From contig DASYUL010000144.1 of NCBI GenBank assembly GCA_036001245.1, forward strand, positions 1-24,824: DNA of 24,824 bases, given 5' to 3'. Source of the DNA: Gp7-AA6 sp036001245. Lineage in GTDB: Bacteria > Acidobacteriota > Thermoanaerobaculia > UBA5066 > Gp7-AA6. Made by a program: the position numbers and the translations under genes. The notes below the pieces were generated by a model that saw only the letters and a list, made by a program, of their open reading frames with translations, was not told where the DNA came from and searched no databases. Positions 15,435 to 23,258 of this stretch are shown piece by piece (positions within the stretch are counted from its first letter, which is position 1; the number at the start of each line of letters is the position of its first letter).

Positions 15435-16945
15435 AACGTCAAGGGCACGATCGGCGGCTTCTCGGGATCGTCCTCGCCGGGAACGAAGATCGGATCCTGC
15501 GAGCGGTTGTTGATGACCGCGGCATAGGCGAAGAGCGACAGGCCCTCGCTTCCCTCCACCAGGCAATACGCGCTCTCGACGGCGGCGGAGATCCCGAGGA
15601 AGGCGAAGATGTCGTTGATCTGGAAAGCCTCGCGCCCCGCGAAGTAACGTGAGGTCTGGCCGATCCGGTTTCCCGCCCCGTCGAAGAGTCGGTACGTGAC
15701 GACCTGGGGCGTGCTCGTCTCGTTGAATACGCCCACGTTCACCCGGACCCCGGACGCGGACGACGCCGGATGGGACAGCCCGTTCATGACGATCGCCGGC
15801 GCTGCGCGAGCCGGCGCGAGAGCGGGGACGAACATTCCGAGCGTCGGCTCGGAGCGGTCCGGCGTGTAGAGCCGGCTCGTCACCACGAGAGGCTGCTCGC
15901 TCACGAACTCGATCGCGCCGCCGGTGCCGGAAGCGTGGAAGAGCGACGCGACGACGTCGTCCAGAACGAGCATCTGATGCGGTGCGACGAGGAACGATTG
16001 CTCTGCGTCGCCGCAACCCGCGGTGAAGCACAGGTAGCGCGCGGTGACGTTCGTAAACGCCGTGGCGGACGCGTTCCAGATGCGCGCGTCACTGTGGAAG
16101 AAAGTCCCTGCCGCGCCACGCAGCGACGCTGCGGCCGGGAGCGTGACCTTGGAGACCCGGAGACCGGCCGCGTCCTCTCCCCGGATGAAGATGGGGTCCT
16201 GGGAGCGCCGGTCGATGACCGAAGCGTATGCGTAGAGGGGGTGAACGCCGTCGCCGGTGACCAGGCAGTAGAAGTCGCGAACGTCGCCCGCGACATCGAG
16301 CCGGCGGAAGATGTCGCCGTCGTTCAACTGGAGCGGCCGCCGCGCGTCGACGACCTCGAAGAGGTTACCGAGAAAAACGCCGGAAGCCTCGAAGAAGGAA
16401 AACAACACGGGCTGCGAGACGTCCTGGGGGTTGTAGACGCCGACGTTGGTGCGGAAGCCGGACATCGCGCCCGCGGAATGCGAAAGCGACGTCAGGGCCA
16501 GTGAAGGATGTGCGTCCTCCGGCTTCAATCCGGGCACGAACATCCCGATAGAGGGCTCGGACGGCTCGAGCGAGGAGAGGCGACTCGTGACGACGATGAT
16601 CGTCTGGCTGTCGAATTCGATCGCGCCGAAGGTCTCCGGTGCGTGGAACAACGTGCCGACGATGTCGGGAAACGCCCGGACCTGCCGCGGCGGAATCGTG
16701 AATGTCTGGACCGCGTCGCCGCAGCTTTCCGCCCCGCATCGGTAGGTCGCCGTGACGACGGTCTCGTTCTGGCCCGACCCGTTGAAGACCGAGACGTCGG
16801 AGCGGAAGAAGGTGGGTGGCGCCCCGTGGAGCGACGCTGCCGCCTGCAACGTTACGCGGAAATCCTCCGCGGACAGGACCGCGGCGAGCGTGGTGAACGT
16901 CGCGACGACGATTGGGAGGATCCGGCGAACACGGCGCGCGGCCAC
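15419..16945 (-). CDS. Secreted protein with two tandem ~230-residue beta-rich repeats
   Basis: A 508-aa exported protein of unknown function. GTG 16945 gives a clear signal peptide (VAARRVRRILPIVVATFTTL, cleaved near LSA). The mature part is two homologous units, about 34-265 and 268-500. Each opens AAASL(H/R)GA, has a TFF(R/H)SD strand, a paired-Cys motif (YRCGAESCGD versus YLCFTAGCGD), then GMFVP, a (T/N)GLSH-like segment, a single later Cys (FYCLV versus AYCLV), and closes with a (S/A)V(I)(D/N)(R/N)RSQDPIF motif and an acidic GED end. The Cys pairs probably form disulfides. I recognise no enzyme signature; it may be an adhesin or surface-layer type module. Confidence 0.8.
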   Translation of the reverse strand: MAARRVRRILPIVVATFTTLAAVLSAEDFRVTLQAAASLHGAPPTFFRSDVSVFNGSGQNETVVTATYRCGAESCGDAVQTFTIPPRQVRAFPDIVGTLFHAPETFGAIEFDSQTIIVVTSRLSSLEPSEPSIGMFVPGLKPEDAHPSLALTSLSHSAGAMSGFRTNVGVYNPQDVSQPVLFSFFEASGVFLGNLFEVVDARRPLQLNDGDIFRRLDVAGDVRDFYCLVTGDGVHPLYAYASVIDRRSQDPIFIRGEDAAGLRVSKVTLPAAASLRGAAGTFFHSDARIWNASATAFTNVTARYLCFTAGCGDAEQSFLVAPHQMLVLDDVVASLFHASGTGGAIEFVSEQPLVVTSRLYTPDRSEPTLGMFVPALAPARAAPAIVMNGLSHPASSASGVRVNVGVFNETSTPQVVTYRLFDGAGNRIGQTSRYFAGREAFQINDIFAFLGISAAVESAYCLVEGSEGLSLFAYAAVINNRSQDPIFVPGEDDPEKPPIVPLTLAGSR

Positions 16946-16960
16946 GCCGCAGAAATTAGC

Positions 16961-16990
16961 AAGAGCCGCGCCCGGTTGGACGCGGCTCTT
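16961..16990 (-). terminator. Terminator hairpin after the DksA-like gene
   Basis: AAGAGCCGCG (16961-16970) and CGCGGCTCTT (16981-16990) form a perfect 10-bp stem with a 10-base loop. Read on the - strand it lies 20 bases after the stop of the 17011-17403 gene and is followed by GCTAATTTC. It probably separates that gene from the secreted protein downstream. Confidence 0.65.
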
Positions 16991-17010
16991 AAGACTTCCC
17001 GGTCGGAAGA

Positions 17011-17403
17011 TCAGCCCTCGAGCAGCCCCTTCTCGGAGAGCTCCTGGCAGTCGACGCAGTATGGCGTCCACGGCACCGCGGTCAGGCGTTTCTCGGAAAG
17101 CTCTTTGCCGCAGTTCAGGCAGAAGCCGTACGTCCCGTCGTCGATGCGCGCGAGCGCCTCGTCGATCTGAAGCAGTACCGTGCGCTCTCCGTCGGTCAGG
17201 GAGTAGAGAAACTCACGGGTGTAGGAGGAGACGGCTTTGTCGGCGATGTCCTGCGTGACCTCCTCGTTGGATTCCTCTTCGGCGTTGCGGGCCTTGGCGA
17301 GCTCGGTCGAGAGCTCCGTCTTCTTCTGGTCCAGCAGTCGCCGATACTTCTCCAGCTCGCGCTTGTTTCGCTTGGAAACCCGCGCGGTGCTACTCGTCGG
17401 CAT
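17011..17403 (-). CDS. DksA/TraR-family zinc-finger protein
   Basis: A 130-aa protein with a long charged coiled coil (about 10-85, KRNKRELEKYRRLLDQKKTEL) and a C-terminal C4 zinc finger with Cys95, Cys98, Cys116 and Cys119 (FCLNCGKE then YCVDC). Family members bind the RNA polymerase secondary channel and modulate rRNA and stress promoters; many in this subgroup (RNA polymerase-binding, TraR/DksA-like) are not tested. The coiled-coil tip lacks a clearly recognisable E. coli DksA DxxDxA motif, though QDIADKA is close. ATG 17403 is preceded by a strong AGGAAGGAG. A TATCAT -10 box on the - strand at about 17465 suggests its own promoter. Confidence 0.88.
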   Translation of the reverse strand: MPTSSTARVSKRNKRELEKYRRLLDQKKTELSTELAKARNAEEESNEEVTQDIADKAVSSYTREFLYSLTDGERTVLLQIDEALARIDDGTYGFCLNCGKELSEKRLTAVPWTPYCVDCQELSEKGLLEG

Positions 17404-17544
17404 TTGAGTGTTCTCCTTCCTCTCCGGAGCCGGTTTGATCGTCCCGGGCCGTTTTTGAACGCGCGATGATACTCGATTCGAACAGTGACCCGGATCACGC
17501 CCACCCGGCGTACCGGTACAGAGCAAACTCCCTGCCGCGCCCGC

Positions 17545-18567
17545 TTATTTCTTCGGAGTCGGCGATTTCTCTTGCGAGACGGAGCCCGGTTTTTTTGCAA
17601 GGCTCTTCGACCGCTCCCAGAGGAACTTGCGTGAGACGCCGAGCCGTCTCGCCGCGAGGGAACGGTTGCCCCCGGCCCGCCGGAGTGTTTCGTCGATGTG
17701 GGCGTCGGAGATCTCTTTCAGGGTCCAGCGCCTCTCGACTGCCGTGGTCAGGAGCGACTCGGCCGCGCCGAAGGCGCCGAACGGAAGATCCGCTGCGGAG
17801 ATCGATGCGGAGTCCGCGGTGAGCACCGCCTTCTCGACGACGTGAAAGAGCTCCCGGACGTTTCCGGGCCAGGGATGCCGCGCGAGAAGCTCTTCGGCGT
17901 CGCTCGTGAAGCGTCGCGCCGGCCGTCCGTATCCGCTGGCCGCCCGTCTCAGGCACTCGCGCGCGAGCGGAAGAACGTCTTCCGGGCGGTCCCCGAGCCG
18001 CGGCAGTCGAATCGAGACGACATCGATGCGATAGAAGAAATCGTCGCGAAACGCTTTCTCGCGCACGAGAGTCGAGAGGTCGCGGCGCGAGGAGACGATG
18101 AGCCGGGCGCGGAAGGGATGAACGACGACGCCCCCCAGCCTCCGGAACGTCCGCTCCTGAAGGACCCGCAGGAACTTCGCCTGCCCCGGGGGCGACAACG
18201 AGGAGACCTCGTCGAGATACACCGTCCCGTCGGCGGCAACTTCGAGCAGGCCGCGCTTTCCGGAGACTGCCCCGGTGAACGCTCCGCGCTCATGACCGAA
18301 GAGCTCGCTCTCGAACAGATCGTCGGAGAGGTTCGCCGCTTCGACGCGGACGAAGGGGCGTTCACGCCGGCTCGACGCGTCGTGAAGTGCGTGCGCGAGC
18401 CGGTCCTTGCCGGTGCCGCTCTCCCCGAGGATGAGGACCGTCGTGGGAAGGTCGAGCGCCCGCTCGAGCATCGCGATCTCACGCGCGAGAGCGCGGTTCC
18501 GCGTGCGGAAGAGGGATTTGAGCGAGCCTCGCCGCCGCGGGGGCCGCCCGGGCGTTTTTTCGGTCAG
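17545..18567 (-). CDS. Sigma-54-dependent transcriptional activator without a sensor domain
   Basis: About 340 aa. The AAA+ core has Walker A (GESGTGKD), an intact sigma-54 contact loop (GAFTGA), Walker B (GTVYLDEV) and arginine-containing sensor segments (FRDDFFYRIDVVSIRLPRLGDRPEDV, HPWPGNVRELFHVVEKAV). It is followed by a Fis-type helix-turn-helix (IDETLRRAGGNRSLAARRLGVSRKFLW). The N-terminal part is only about 30 residues, so there is no receiver, GAF or PAS domain; PspF-like proteins have the same layout. The start is uncertain: CTG 18567 overlaps the rsfS stop (CTGA), while the first ATG (18471) would remove conserved residues before Walker A. I see no -24/-12 target promoter in the window. 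Confidence 0.85.
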   Translation of the reverse strand: MTEKTPGRPPRRRGSLKSLFRTRNRALAREIAMLERALDLPTTVLILGESGTGKDRLAHALHDASSRRERPFVRVEAANLSDDLFESELFGHERGAFTGAVSGKRGLLEVAADGTVYLDEVSSLSPPGQAKFLRVLQERTFRRLGGVVVHPFRARLIVSSRRDLSTLVREKAFRDDFFYRIDVVSIRLPRLGDRPEDVLPLARECLRRAASGYGRPARRFTSDAEELLARHPWPGNVRELFHVVEKAVLTADSASISAADLPFGAFGAAESLLTTAVERRWTLKEISDAHIDETLRRAGGNRSLAARRLGVSRKFLWERSKSLAKKPGSVSQEKSPTPKK

Positions 18568-18920
18568 GACGAGGCGGCGAAGCGGCCGGTCTCGTTCGCC
18601 GCGTCGCCCCAGAGCCGCTCGAGCGCGTAGAAGCGACGCGCCTCTTCCTGGAAGATGTGGAAGACCACGTCGCCGTAGTCCATCAGGATCCACCTCGCGG
18701 TCTGCAGGCCTTCGACCGACAGAGCGGGACCGATCCTCTCGACGATCGAGTCCGCGATGGCGCGGGCCTGGCGGTCGTTGCTCGCGGTGGTGAGCACGAA
18801 GTAGTCCGCCATCGTGGTCAATTCCGTCAGGTTGAAAACGAGGACGGCCGATGCCTTCCGGTCGAGAGCGGCGGTCAAACCTTCACGAACTTTGTCCTGC
18901 GAGGTCCGGTCCGCCTTCAA
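18564..18920 (-). CDS. rsfS: Ribosomal silencing factor RsfS
   Basis: A 118-aa RsfS/Iojap protein that binds L14 on the 50S subunit and blocks joining of the subunits in starvation. Conserved segments: LVFNLTELTTMADYFVLTTASNDRQARAIADSI, the QTARWILMDYGDVVFHIF core and EEARRFYALERLWGDA. Length is typical. TTG 18920 overlaps the nadD stop (TTGA), giving translational coupling in the usual nadD-rsfS order. Its own stop may overlap the start of the sigma-54 activator. Confidence 0.95.
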   Translation of the reverse strand: MKADRTSQDKVREGLTAALDRKASAVLVFNLTELTTMADYFVLTTASNDRQARAIADSIVERIGPALSVEGLQTARWILMDYGDVVFHIFQEEARRFYALERLWGDAANETGRFAASS

Positions 18921-19516
18921 CCCTCGACCCCGCGATAGAGGCGATGCTTCGTAATGTACTCCGCGACCGGCTCCGGGACACGCCCCGCCGCGGTGCCACC
19001 CCGGCCGAGGTCGTCTCTCAGGTCCGTCGCAGAGATTCTAAACGACCCGCCGTCGAAAACCTCCAGTCGATTTCGCAGATCGGCGACATCGGGGACGCGG
19101 AGCCGGTCTCCGACGAAGGGCTCCCGGTGAAATGCGGCGATCCGGGCAAGCCGGACGATTTCCTCCGGCTCCTTCCACTTCGCAAAACCGGCCAGCGCCT
19201 CAGTCCCCATCAGCAACCACAGCTCGTCTTTCAAAAATCGCGCCGAGAGCCCGCGCAGGGTGTCGACGGTGTAGGACGGCGGCTCGCGGTCGAGCTCATC
19301 GAACGAGAGCGACCAGTCGGGCCGTCCCGCGATCGCCAGAGCGAGCATGGCAACGCGATGTCGCGCATCCGTAGGAGGCGCGCCCTTGTGCGGGGACATT
19401 CGCGCGGGAACCCAGATCACCCTCTCGAGGCCGAACCTCTCCGCGGCGGCGGCGACCGGTTTCACGTGGCCGTCGTGGACCGGGTCGAAGGTGCCGCCGA
19501 AGACGCCGATCCGCAC
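18917..19516 (-). CDS. nadD: Nicotinate-nucleotide adenylyltransferase
   Basis: A 199-aa nucleotidyltransferase that makes deamido-NAD from nicotinate mononucleotide and ATP. The opening GVFGGTFDPVHDGH is the HxGH-type nucleotide-binding motif. WVPARMSPHKG, SYTVDTLRGL, LLMGTEALAGFAKWKEP and the ISATDLR motif near the end are all present. GTG 19516 is chosen because RIGVFGG follows directly. It begins 9 bases after the obg stop and overlaps rsfS. Confidence 0.95.
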   Translation of the reverse strand: MRIGVFGGTFDPVHDGHVKPVAAAAERFGLERVIWVPARMSPHKGAPPTDARHRVAMLALAIAGRPDWSLSFDELDREPPSYTVDTLRGLSARFLKDELWLLMGTEALAGFAKWKEPEEIVRLARIAAFHREPFVGDRLRVPDVADLRNRLEVFDGGSFRISATDLRDDLGRGGTAAGRVPEPVAEYITKHRLYRGVEG

Positions 19517-19525
19517 GGGAAAAGA

Positions 19526-20551
19526 CTAGCTGAGTCTCTCGCTCGCGGCGCGAGCGGTCTGCGCCGGCGGTACCGCCTCGAAGAAGTAATGGACGAGACG
19601 GTCGAGGCCCTTCCGGGTCACCGCGGACACCTCGAAGAACGGCAGGCCGCGCGAGGCAGCGGCGCGCCGGATCGACTCCAGCCGCTCCGGATCGGACACC
19701 GCGTCGACCTTGGACGCGACGAGGACGCGCGGTCGGGCGGCGACCTCCGGCGAGAACTCCTGGAGCTCCTCCTCGATCACCGCAATGTCCTCCTCGGCGT
19801 CGCCTTCGCCGGATGCGTCGACGAGGTGGCAGAGGAGGCGGCACCGCTCGACGTGCTTCAAGAAACGGATGCCGAGCCCCGCGCCGCGGTGCGCCCCTTC
19901 GATCAAGCCGGGGATGTCGGCGACGACGAGCGTGCGGCCGTCGTCCGCGGCGACGACACCGAGGTGCGGGATCAGAGTCGTGAACGGGTAGTCGGCGATC
20001 TTCGGTTTGGCGGCCGAGATCACGGAGATCAACGTCGACTTGCCGGCGTTGGGAAGGCCGATGATCGCGACGTCGGCCAGGAGCTTCAGCTCGATCGCGA
20101 GCCGGCGCTCCTCGCCCCGCTGCCCGGGCTTCGCGAACCGCGGAGCCTGCCGCGTGGGAGTGGCGAAGTGCTGGTTGCCCCAACCGCCGTGTCCGCCCTT
20201 TGCGAGCGCGACGCGCTCTCCGGCGGAGAGGAGCTCTGCGATCGGCTCTCCCGATTCGGCGTCGCGGATGACCGAGCCGAGCGGCAGAGGAATCACGACG
20301 TCGCCGCCGGATTTTCCGTGGCGGTTCGAGCCCATTCCGTGCTCTCCGCGTCCCGCGCGGTAAGAGCTCTGGTGTCGCAGGTGGTAGAGCGTGTTCAGAG
20401 CGGGGTCGGCGACGGCCCAGACCGATCCTCCGTGCCCGCCGTCGCCGCCGGACGGGCCACCCTTGGGAATGTGCTTCTCCCGCCGAAAGGCGATGCAGCC
20501 GTTGCCGCCGTCGCCCCCCTTGACGTGGATTTCCGCGGTGTCGATGAACAA
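19526..20551 (-). CDS. obg: GTPase Obg (CgtA), ribosome-associated
   Basis: A 341-aa GTPase needed for 50S maturation and growth control. The N-terminal Obg fold (about 1-157) shows the glycine-rich KGGDGGNGC and GGPSGGDGGHGG stretches. The G domain has G1 (GLPNAGKST), G3 (DIPGLIEGAHRGAGLG), G4 (ASKVD) and G5 (FEVSAV). The optional C-terminal OCT domain is missing, as in many bacteria. TTG 20551 is supported by the family's typical opening (MFID). No Shine-Dalgarno is present, and a 7-bp repeat tract fills the gap to rpmA. The order rplU-rpmA-obg-nadD-rsfS is widely conserved. Confidence 0.95.
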   Translation of the reverse strand: MFIDTAEIHVKGGDGGNGCIAFRREKHIPKGGPSGGDGGHGGSVWAVADPALNTLYHLRHQSSYRAGRGEHGMGSNRHGKSGGDVVIPLPLGSVIRDAESGEPIAELLSAGERVALAKGGHGGWGNQHFATPTRQAPRFAKPGQRGEERRLAIELKLLADVAIIGLPNAGKSTLISVISAAKPKIADYPFTTLIPHLGVVAADDGRTLVVADIPGLIEGAHRGAGLGIRFLKHVERCRLLCHLVDASGEGDAEEDIAVIEEELQEFSPEVAARPRVLVASKVDAVSDPERLESIRRAAASRGLPFFEVSAVTRKGLDRLVHYFFEAVPPAQTARAASERLS

Positions 20552-20560
20552 GACGAGCTG

Positions 20561-20634
20561 TCAGTTCTCACCGTCAGTTCTCAGCTCCCACCCCGCTTCA
20601 GTTCCTCCTGGCTGAGACCTGAGACCTGAGAACT
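20561..20634. repeat. Two inverted heptad-repeat tracts between rpmA and obg
   Basis: On the + strand, TCAGTTC, TCACCG, TCAGTTC, TCAGCTC (20561-20587) and then GAGACCT, GAGACCT, GAGAACT (20614-20634). AGTTCTCA (20563-20570) and TGAGAACT (20627-20634) are exact inverted copies, so the tract may fold into a hairpin inside the operon message. The right tract reaches into the rpmA stop codon. Confidence 0.65.
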
Positions 20635-20893
20635 ACGCCTCGACCGGCTCGACCGAGATGACCCTGCCCTGCCGGCCGCGCTCGCGAAAACGAACGACGC
20701 CCGCCACTTTCGCGAAGAGCGTGTCGTCCTTGCCGCGGCCGACGTTCGGACCGGGAAGGAAGCGCGTGCCCCGCTGCCGGACGAGAATCGAGCCGCCGGA
20801 GACGACCTGCCCCGCGAACCGCTTGACGCCGAGCCTCTGGGCGTTGGAGTCGCGCCCGTTGCGCGAGGAGCCCTGTCCCTTTTTGTGTGCCAT
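20633..20893 (-). CDS. rpmA: 50S ribosomal protein L27
   Basis: An 86-aa L27. It opens MAHKKGQGSSRNGRDSNAQRLG and has the GQVVSGGSILVRQRGTRFLPG core and the DDTLFAKVAGVV segment; length is typical. The N-terminal tail, which reaches the peptidyl-transferase centre, starts directly with AHKKG, so no cleaved N-terminal extension is expected. ATG 20893 follows rplU after 5 bases. Confidence 0.97.
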   Translation of the reverse strand: MAHKKGQGSSRNGRDSNAQRLGVKRFAGQVVSGGSILVRQRGTRFLPGPNVGRGKDDTLFAKVAGVVRFRERGRQGRVISVEPVEA

Positions 20894-20898
20894 GGCTC

Positions 20899-21219
20899 TT
20901 ACCCTTCGATGGAATCGATCCGGACCTCGAGCATCGTCTGTCGATGACCCTTCGTCCGGCGATACTGCTTGCGGATCTTCTTCTTGAACACGAGAACCTT
21001 CCGGCTGCGGACCTCGCCGATCACCGTCGCCTTGATCGCCACGTTCGCGAGGTCGTCTTTCGCGGAGCGGACCCCGTCGTCGCCCGAAACGAGAACGACG
21101 TCGGACAGCGTGAGCTCTTCGCCCCTGGATAGCTTTTGACCGGACGGTCTTTCGACGCGCACGACGTCGCCCGCCGAAACCTTCACCTGTTTGCCGCCCG
21201 CCCGGAGAATCGCGTACAT
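20899..21219 (-). CDS. rplU: 50S ribosomal protein L21
   Basis: A 106-aa L21. It opens MYAILRAGGKQVKVSAGDVVRVE and ends with the KKKIRKQYRRTKGHRQ signature that contacts 23S rRNA. GGGAGG precedes ATG 21219. It is the first gene of the rplU-rpmA-obg-nadD-rsfS operon, with a strong promoter directly upstream. Confidence 0.97.
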   Translation of the reverse strand: MYAILRAGGKQVKVSAGDVVRVERPSGQKLSRGEELTLSDVVLVSGDDGVRSAKDDLANVAIKATVIGEVRSRKVLVFKKKIRKQYRRTKGHRQTMLEVRIDSIEG

Positions 21220-21243
21220 GGGGCCTCCCGAAAGGAACGGGGA

Positions 21244-21271
21244 ATCATACGGGTTGGAGCCGGAAAGTCAA
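21244..21271 (-). promoter_or_regulatory. Strong promoter of the rplU operon
   Basis: On the - strand TTGACT (21271-21266) and TATGAT (21249-21244) are 16 bases apart, both five of six to consensus. Transcription would start near 21237, giving a leader of about 20 bases that carries the Shine-Dalgarno. The leader seems too short for a structured ribosomal-protein autoregulatory RNA. Confidence 0.8.
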
Positions 21272-21286
21272 GAGGAAGAAGCTATT

Positions 21287-21314
21287 AGCTCTCCGCTGCC
21301 AGCTCTCAGCCAGA
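21287..21314. repeat. Heptad-type repeat at the end of the small TPM gene
   Basis: AGCTCTC occurs at 21287-21293 and again at 21301-21307, a 14-base period, each followed by a CGCTGCC/AGCCAGA unit. The second copy contains the stop codon of the TPM gene. The 11-base word AGCTCTCAGCC recurs at the sixA stop (23254-23264). Confidence 0.5.
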
Positions 21315-21746
21315 GGGCTCCGGCTCTTCGTCGATCGCGTTGGGTAACTCGTCTCGATCCGCAGAGGAGCGGGGAAAGTGCCGTGCCAACACCTCCCCGA
21401 CTTTCTCCACCCCGCGAATGATGCCGTCGGTGAATTCACCGCGCTGGAAGCTCTCCTCCATCCCGGCCGCGACCTCCTTCCAGAAGTCGGGCCCGCACCG
21501 GTCGTGGATTCCGGAATCGCCGAGGATCTGGAAACGCCGAATCGACGGTGCGATGTAGAAGAGGACGCCGTTTCGATCGGCTGTCCGGGTCATTCCAAGG
21601 AGCTCGAACCGGCGGCGGGCGCGCGCCTCCAGGTCCTCAGGCTTGCGATGCGTGACGTGGACGCGGATCTCGCCCGAGCTCCTCCCCTCCGCGTCCGCGA
21701 TCGCGGAGACGATCCGGTCGTTGTCCAGCTGCGAGAAGAAGGACAT
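21306..21746 (-). CDS. Small TPM-domain protein
   Basis: A 146-aa soluble protein of the TPM (TLP18.3/Psb32/MOLO-1) fold with no signal peptide or membrane segment. It opens with a helix, then the SSGEIRVHVTHR strand, a helical stretch (LEARARRRFELLGMTRTADRNGVLFYIAPSIRRFQILGD) and the GIHDRCGPDFWKEVAAGM motif. Function of the family is poorly known; some members show phosphatase activity. It follows the larger TPM gene after 13 bases. The acidic tail (DELPNAIDEEPEPSG) is variable. Confidence 0.85.
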   Translation of the reverse strand: MSFFSQLDNDRIVSAIADAEGRSSGEIRVHVTHRKPEDLEARARRRFELLGMTRTADRNGVLFYIAPSIRRFQILGDSGIHDRCGPDFWKEVAAGMEESFQRGEFTDGIIRGVEKVGEVLARHFPRSSADRDELPNAIDEEPEPSG

Positions 21747-21759
21747 CGTTCGCTCCCGG

Positions 21760-22536
21760 TTACCAGCTCCCCGACGCGCCGCCGCCCCCGGAGGAGCCGC
21801 CGCCCCCCGAGAAGCCGCCGCCCCCGCCGCCTCCGCCCGACCAGCCTCCCCCGCCGAAGCCGCCGCCGCCGGTCCACCACCCGCTTCCGCCGAACGTCCG
21901 CCAGCGCCGGCGATTCCGCCGCGCGAGCATCGGCAGGATGATGAAGACGAACAGGAAGAAGAGGGGGACCGCGCAGCCCTGGATGGGGAGGCCCGTACGG
22001 CGACGCGATCGCTCGTCGACCGTCGTTCCCGTCCCCTTGTACTCCCCCTTCGTCGCGGCGATCATCGCGTCCACGCCCGCCTCGATCCCGCCGGCGTAGT
22101 CGTTCTCCCGGAATCGCGGCAGGATCTCGTTTTCGATGATCCGCTTCGCCGTGATGTCCGGCAGGACCCCCTCGAGGCCGTAGCCCACTTCGATCCGCAC
22201 CTTGCGATCGTCGACGAAGACGAAGAGCACCGCGCCGTTGTCCTTGTCCGCCTGGCCGACTTTCCACTTCTGAAAGGCGCGGACCGTGAAGTCCTCGAGC
22301 ACGAAGTTTTCCGGCACCTTTCGATCGATCCACACGAGGATCTGGTTGGACGTGTCACGCTCGAACTGTTCGAGCTTCCGGTTCAGCGCTTCGGCCCGGT
22401 CGGTCTGCAGCACGCCCGCGCGATCCGTGACGTACCTCTCCGGCTTCGGCGGAAGCTGCTCCTCGATCGAGCGCTGCGCCAGCGCCGGAGCGGCGAGCGC
22501 CAGAAAGAGAACGATCGTCGAGCCGATTCGGCTCAT
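21760..22536 (-). CDS. Secreted/membrane-anchored TPM-domain protein with Gly-rich tail
   Basis: A 258-aa protein. It has a signal peptide (about 1-20, ending APALAQ), a TPM domain (about 35-165, with RYVTDRAGVL, LVWIDRK, VLFVFVDDRKVRIEVGYGLEG and the ENEILPRFRENDYAGGIEAGV motif), a transmembrane helix (about 185-205, VPLFFLFVFIILPML), and a cytoplasmic tail that is nearly all Gly, Ser and Trp. This layout is the YgcG-like partner usually encoded beside LemA. ATG 22536 follows LemA after 34 bases. Confidence 0.9.
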   Translation of the reverse strand: MSRIGSTIVLFLALAAPALAQRSIEEQLPPKPERYVTDRAGVLQTDRAEALNRKLEQFERDTSNQILVWIDRKVPENFVLEDFTVRAFQKWKVGQADKDNGAVLFVFVDDRKVRIEVGYGLEGVLPDITAKRIIENEILPRFRENDYAGGIEAGVDAMIAATKGEYKGTGTTVDERSRRRTGLPIQGCAVPLFFLFVFIILPMLARRNRRRWRTFGGSGWWTGGGGFGGGGWSGGGGGGGGFSGGGGSSGGGGASGSW

Positions 22537-22547
22537 GTCACGGCGGC

Positions 22548-22566
22548 GTGTCGTGTCCCGTGTTCC
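22548..22566. repeat. Heptad repeat between lemA and the TPM gene
   Basis: GTGTC, GTGTCCC, GTGTTCC on the + strand: two full 7-bp units and one partial. Its reverse complement (GGAACAC, GGGACAC) is the same family as the tract at 1794-1828, 20 kb away. Confidence 0.6.
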
Positions 22567-22570
22567 GGCT

Positions 22571-23212
22571 TTACGGCGTGACCGCCGGCGCGGGCGTTGC
22601 GTTGCGGAAGTCGAACTGCACCTGCGGCGCCCGCTCCGCCCCGGGCGTGACCGCCGTGAAGTAGGCCTTCGGCTTGAAGCCGAGCATCGAGGCGAACAGA
22701 TTCGTCGGGAATCGCTTGAGCGCGGTGTTGTACCCCTGCGCCACCTCGTTGTAACGCATGCGCTCGACCGCGATGCGGTTCTCGGTCCCTTCGAGCTGGG
22801 CCTGCAGGTCGCGGAAGTTCTGGTTCGCCTTGAGCTCCGGATACCGTTCGACGACGACGAGAAGGCGCTGCAGCGCGGCGCCGAGCTGGGCCTGCGCCGC
22901 CTCGAATTGAGCGAGCTGAGCGGGATCCGCCGGCGCGGTCGGGGCGTTGATCTGCGCGCGCCCGACGGACGCCCGCGCCTGCGTGACGGCCTCGAAGGTG
23001 CTCTTCTCGAACTCCGCCGCGCCGCGGACGGTGGCCACCAGGTTCGGCACGAGATCCGCGCGCCGCTGATAGACGTTCTCGACGTTCGCCCACTGCTTGT
23101 CGACTTCCTGACCGAGCGCGACCAGACGGTTGTACGTCCCCGCCATCGAGATGCCCACGATCACCGCGAGCACGACGATGAGCGCGACGCAGCCGAGACC
23201 GAGCTTGCCCAT
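22571..23212 (-). CDS. lemA: LemA family protein
   Basis: A 213-aa protein anchored by one N-terminal transmembrane helix (about 4-24), followed by the antiparallel helical LemA core. Signature segments: YNRLVALGQEVDKQWANVENVYQRRADLVPNLVATVRG, ERYPELKANQNFRDLQAQLEGTENRIAVERMRYNE and YNTALKRFPTNLFASMLGFKPKAYF. Function is not settled. The gene regularly precedes TPM-domain genes, as here, which suggests a joint envelope complex. A strong AAGGAGG precedes ATG 23212, and a TACAAT -10 box on the - strand (23245-23240) lies within the short gap to sixA. Confidence 0.95.
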   Translation of the reverse strand: MGKLGLGCVALIVVLAVIVGISMAGTYNRLVALGQEVDKQWANVENVYQRRADLVPNLVATVRGAAEFEKSTFEAVTQARASVGRAQINAPTAPADPAQLAQFEAAQAQLGAALQRLLVVVERYPELKANQNFRDLQAQLEGTENRIAVERMRYNEVAQGYNTALKRFPTNLFASMLGFKPKAYFTAVTPGAERAPQVQFDFRNATPAPAVTP

Positions 23213-23258
23213 GGTGGTCCCCTCCTTTCGAGCGGGCGGATTGTAGCGTTACGAGCTC

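Noticed and set aside
15415..15443. TTGACG as a -35 box for holA
   Set aside because: It is 21 bases from the -10 box, beyond the usual 15-19, and is part of the preceding gene's coding sequence.
21220..21237. L21-type autoregulatory leader upstream of rplU
   Set aside because: The distance from promoter to start is only about 20 bases and shows no room for a conserved structured RNA.
21775..21870. GC-rich near-tandem repeat (gcc/ccg units)
   Set aside because: It encodes the Gly/Ser-rich tail of the TPM protein, a normal feature of that family.
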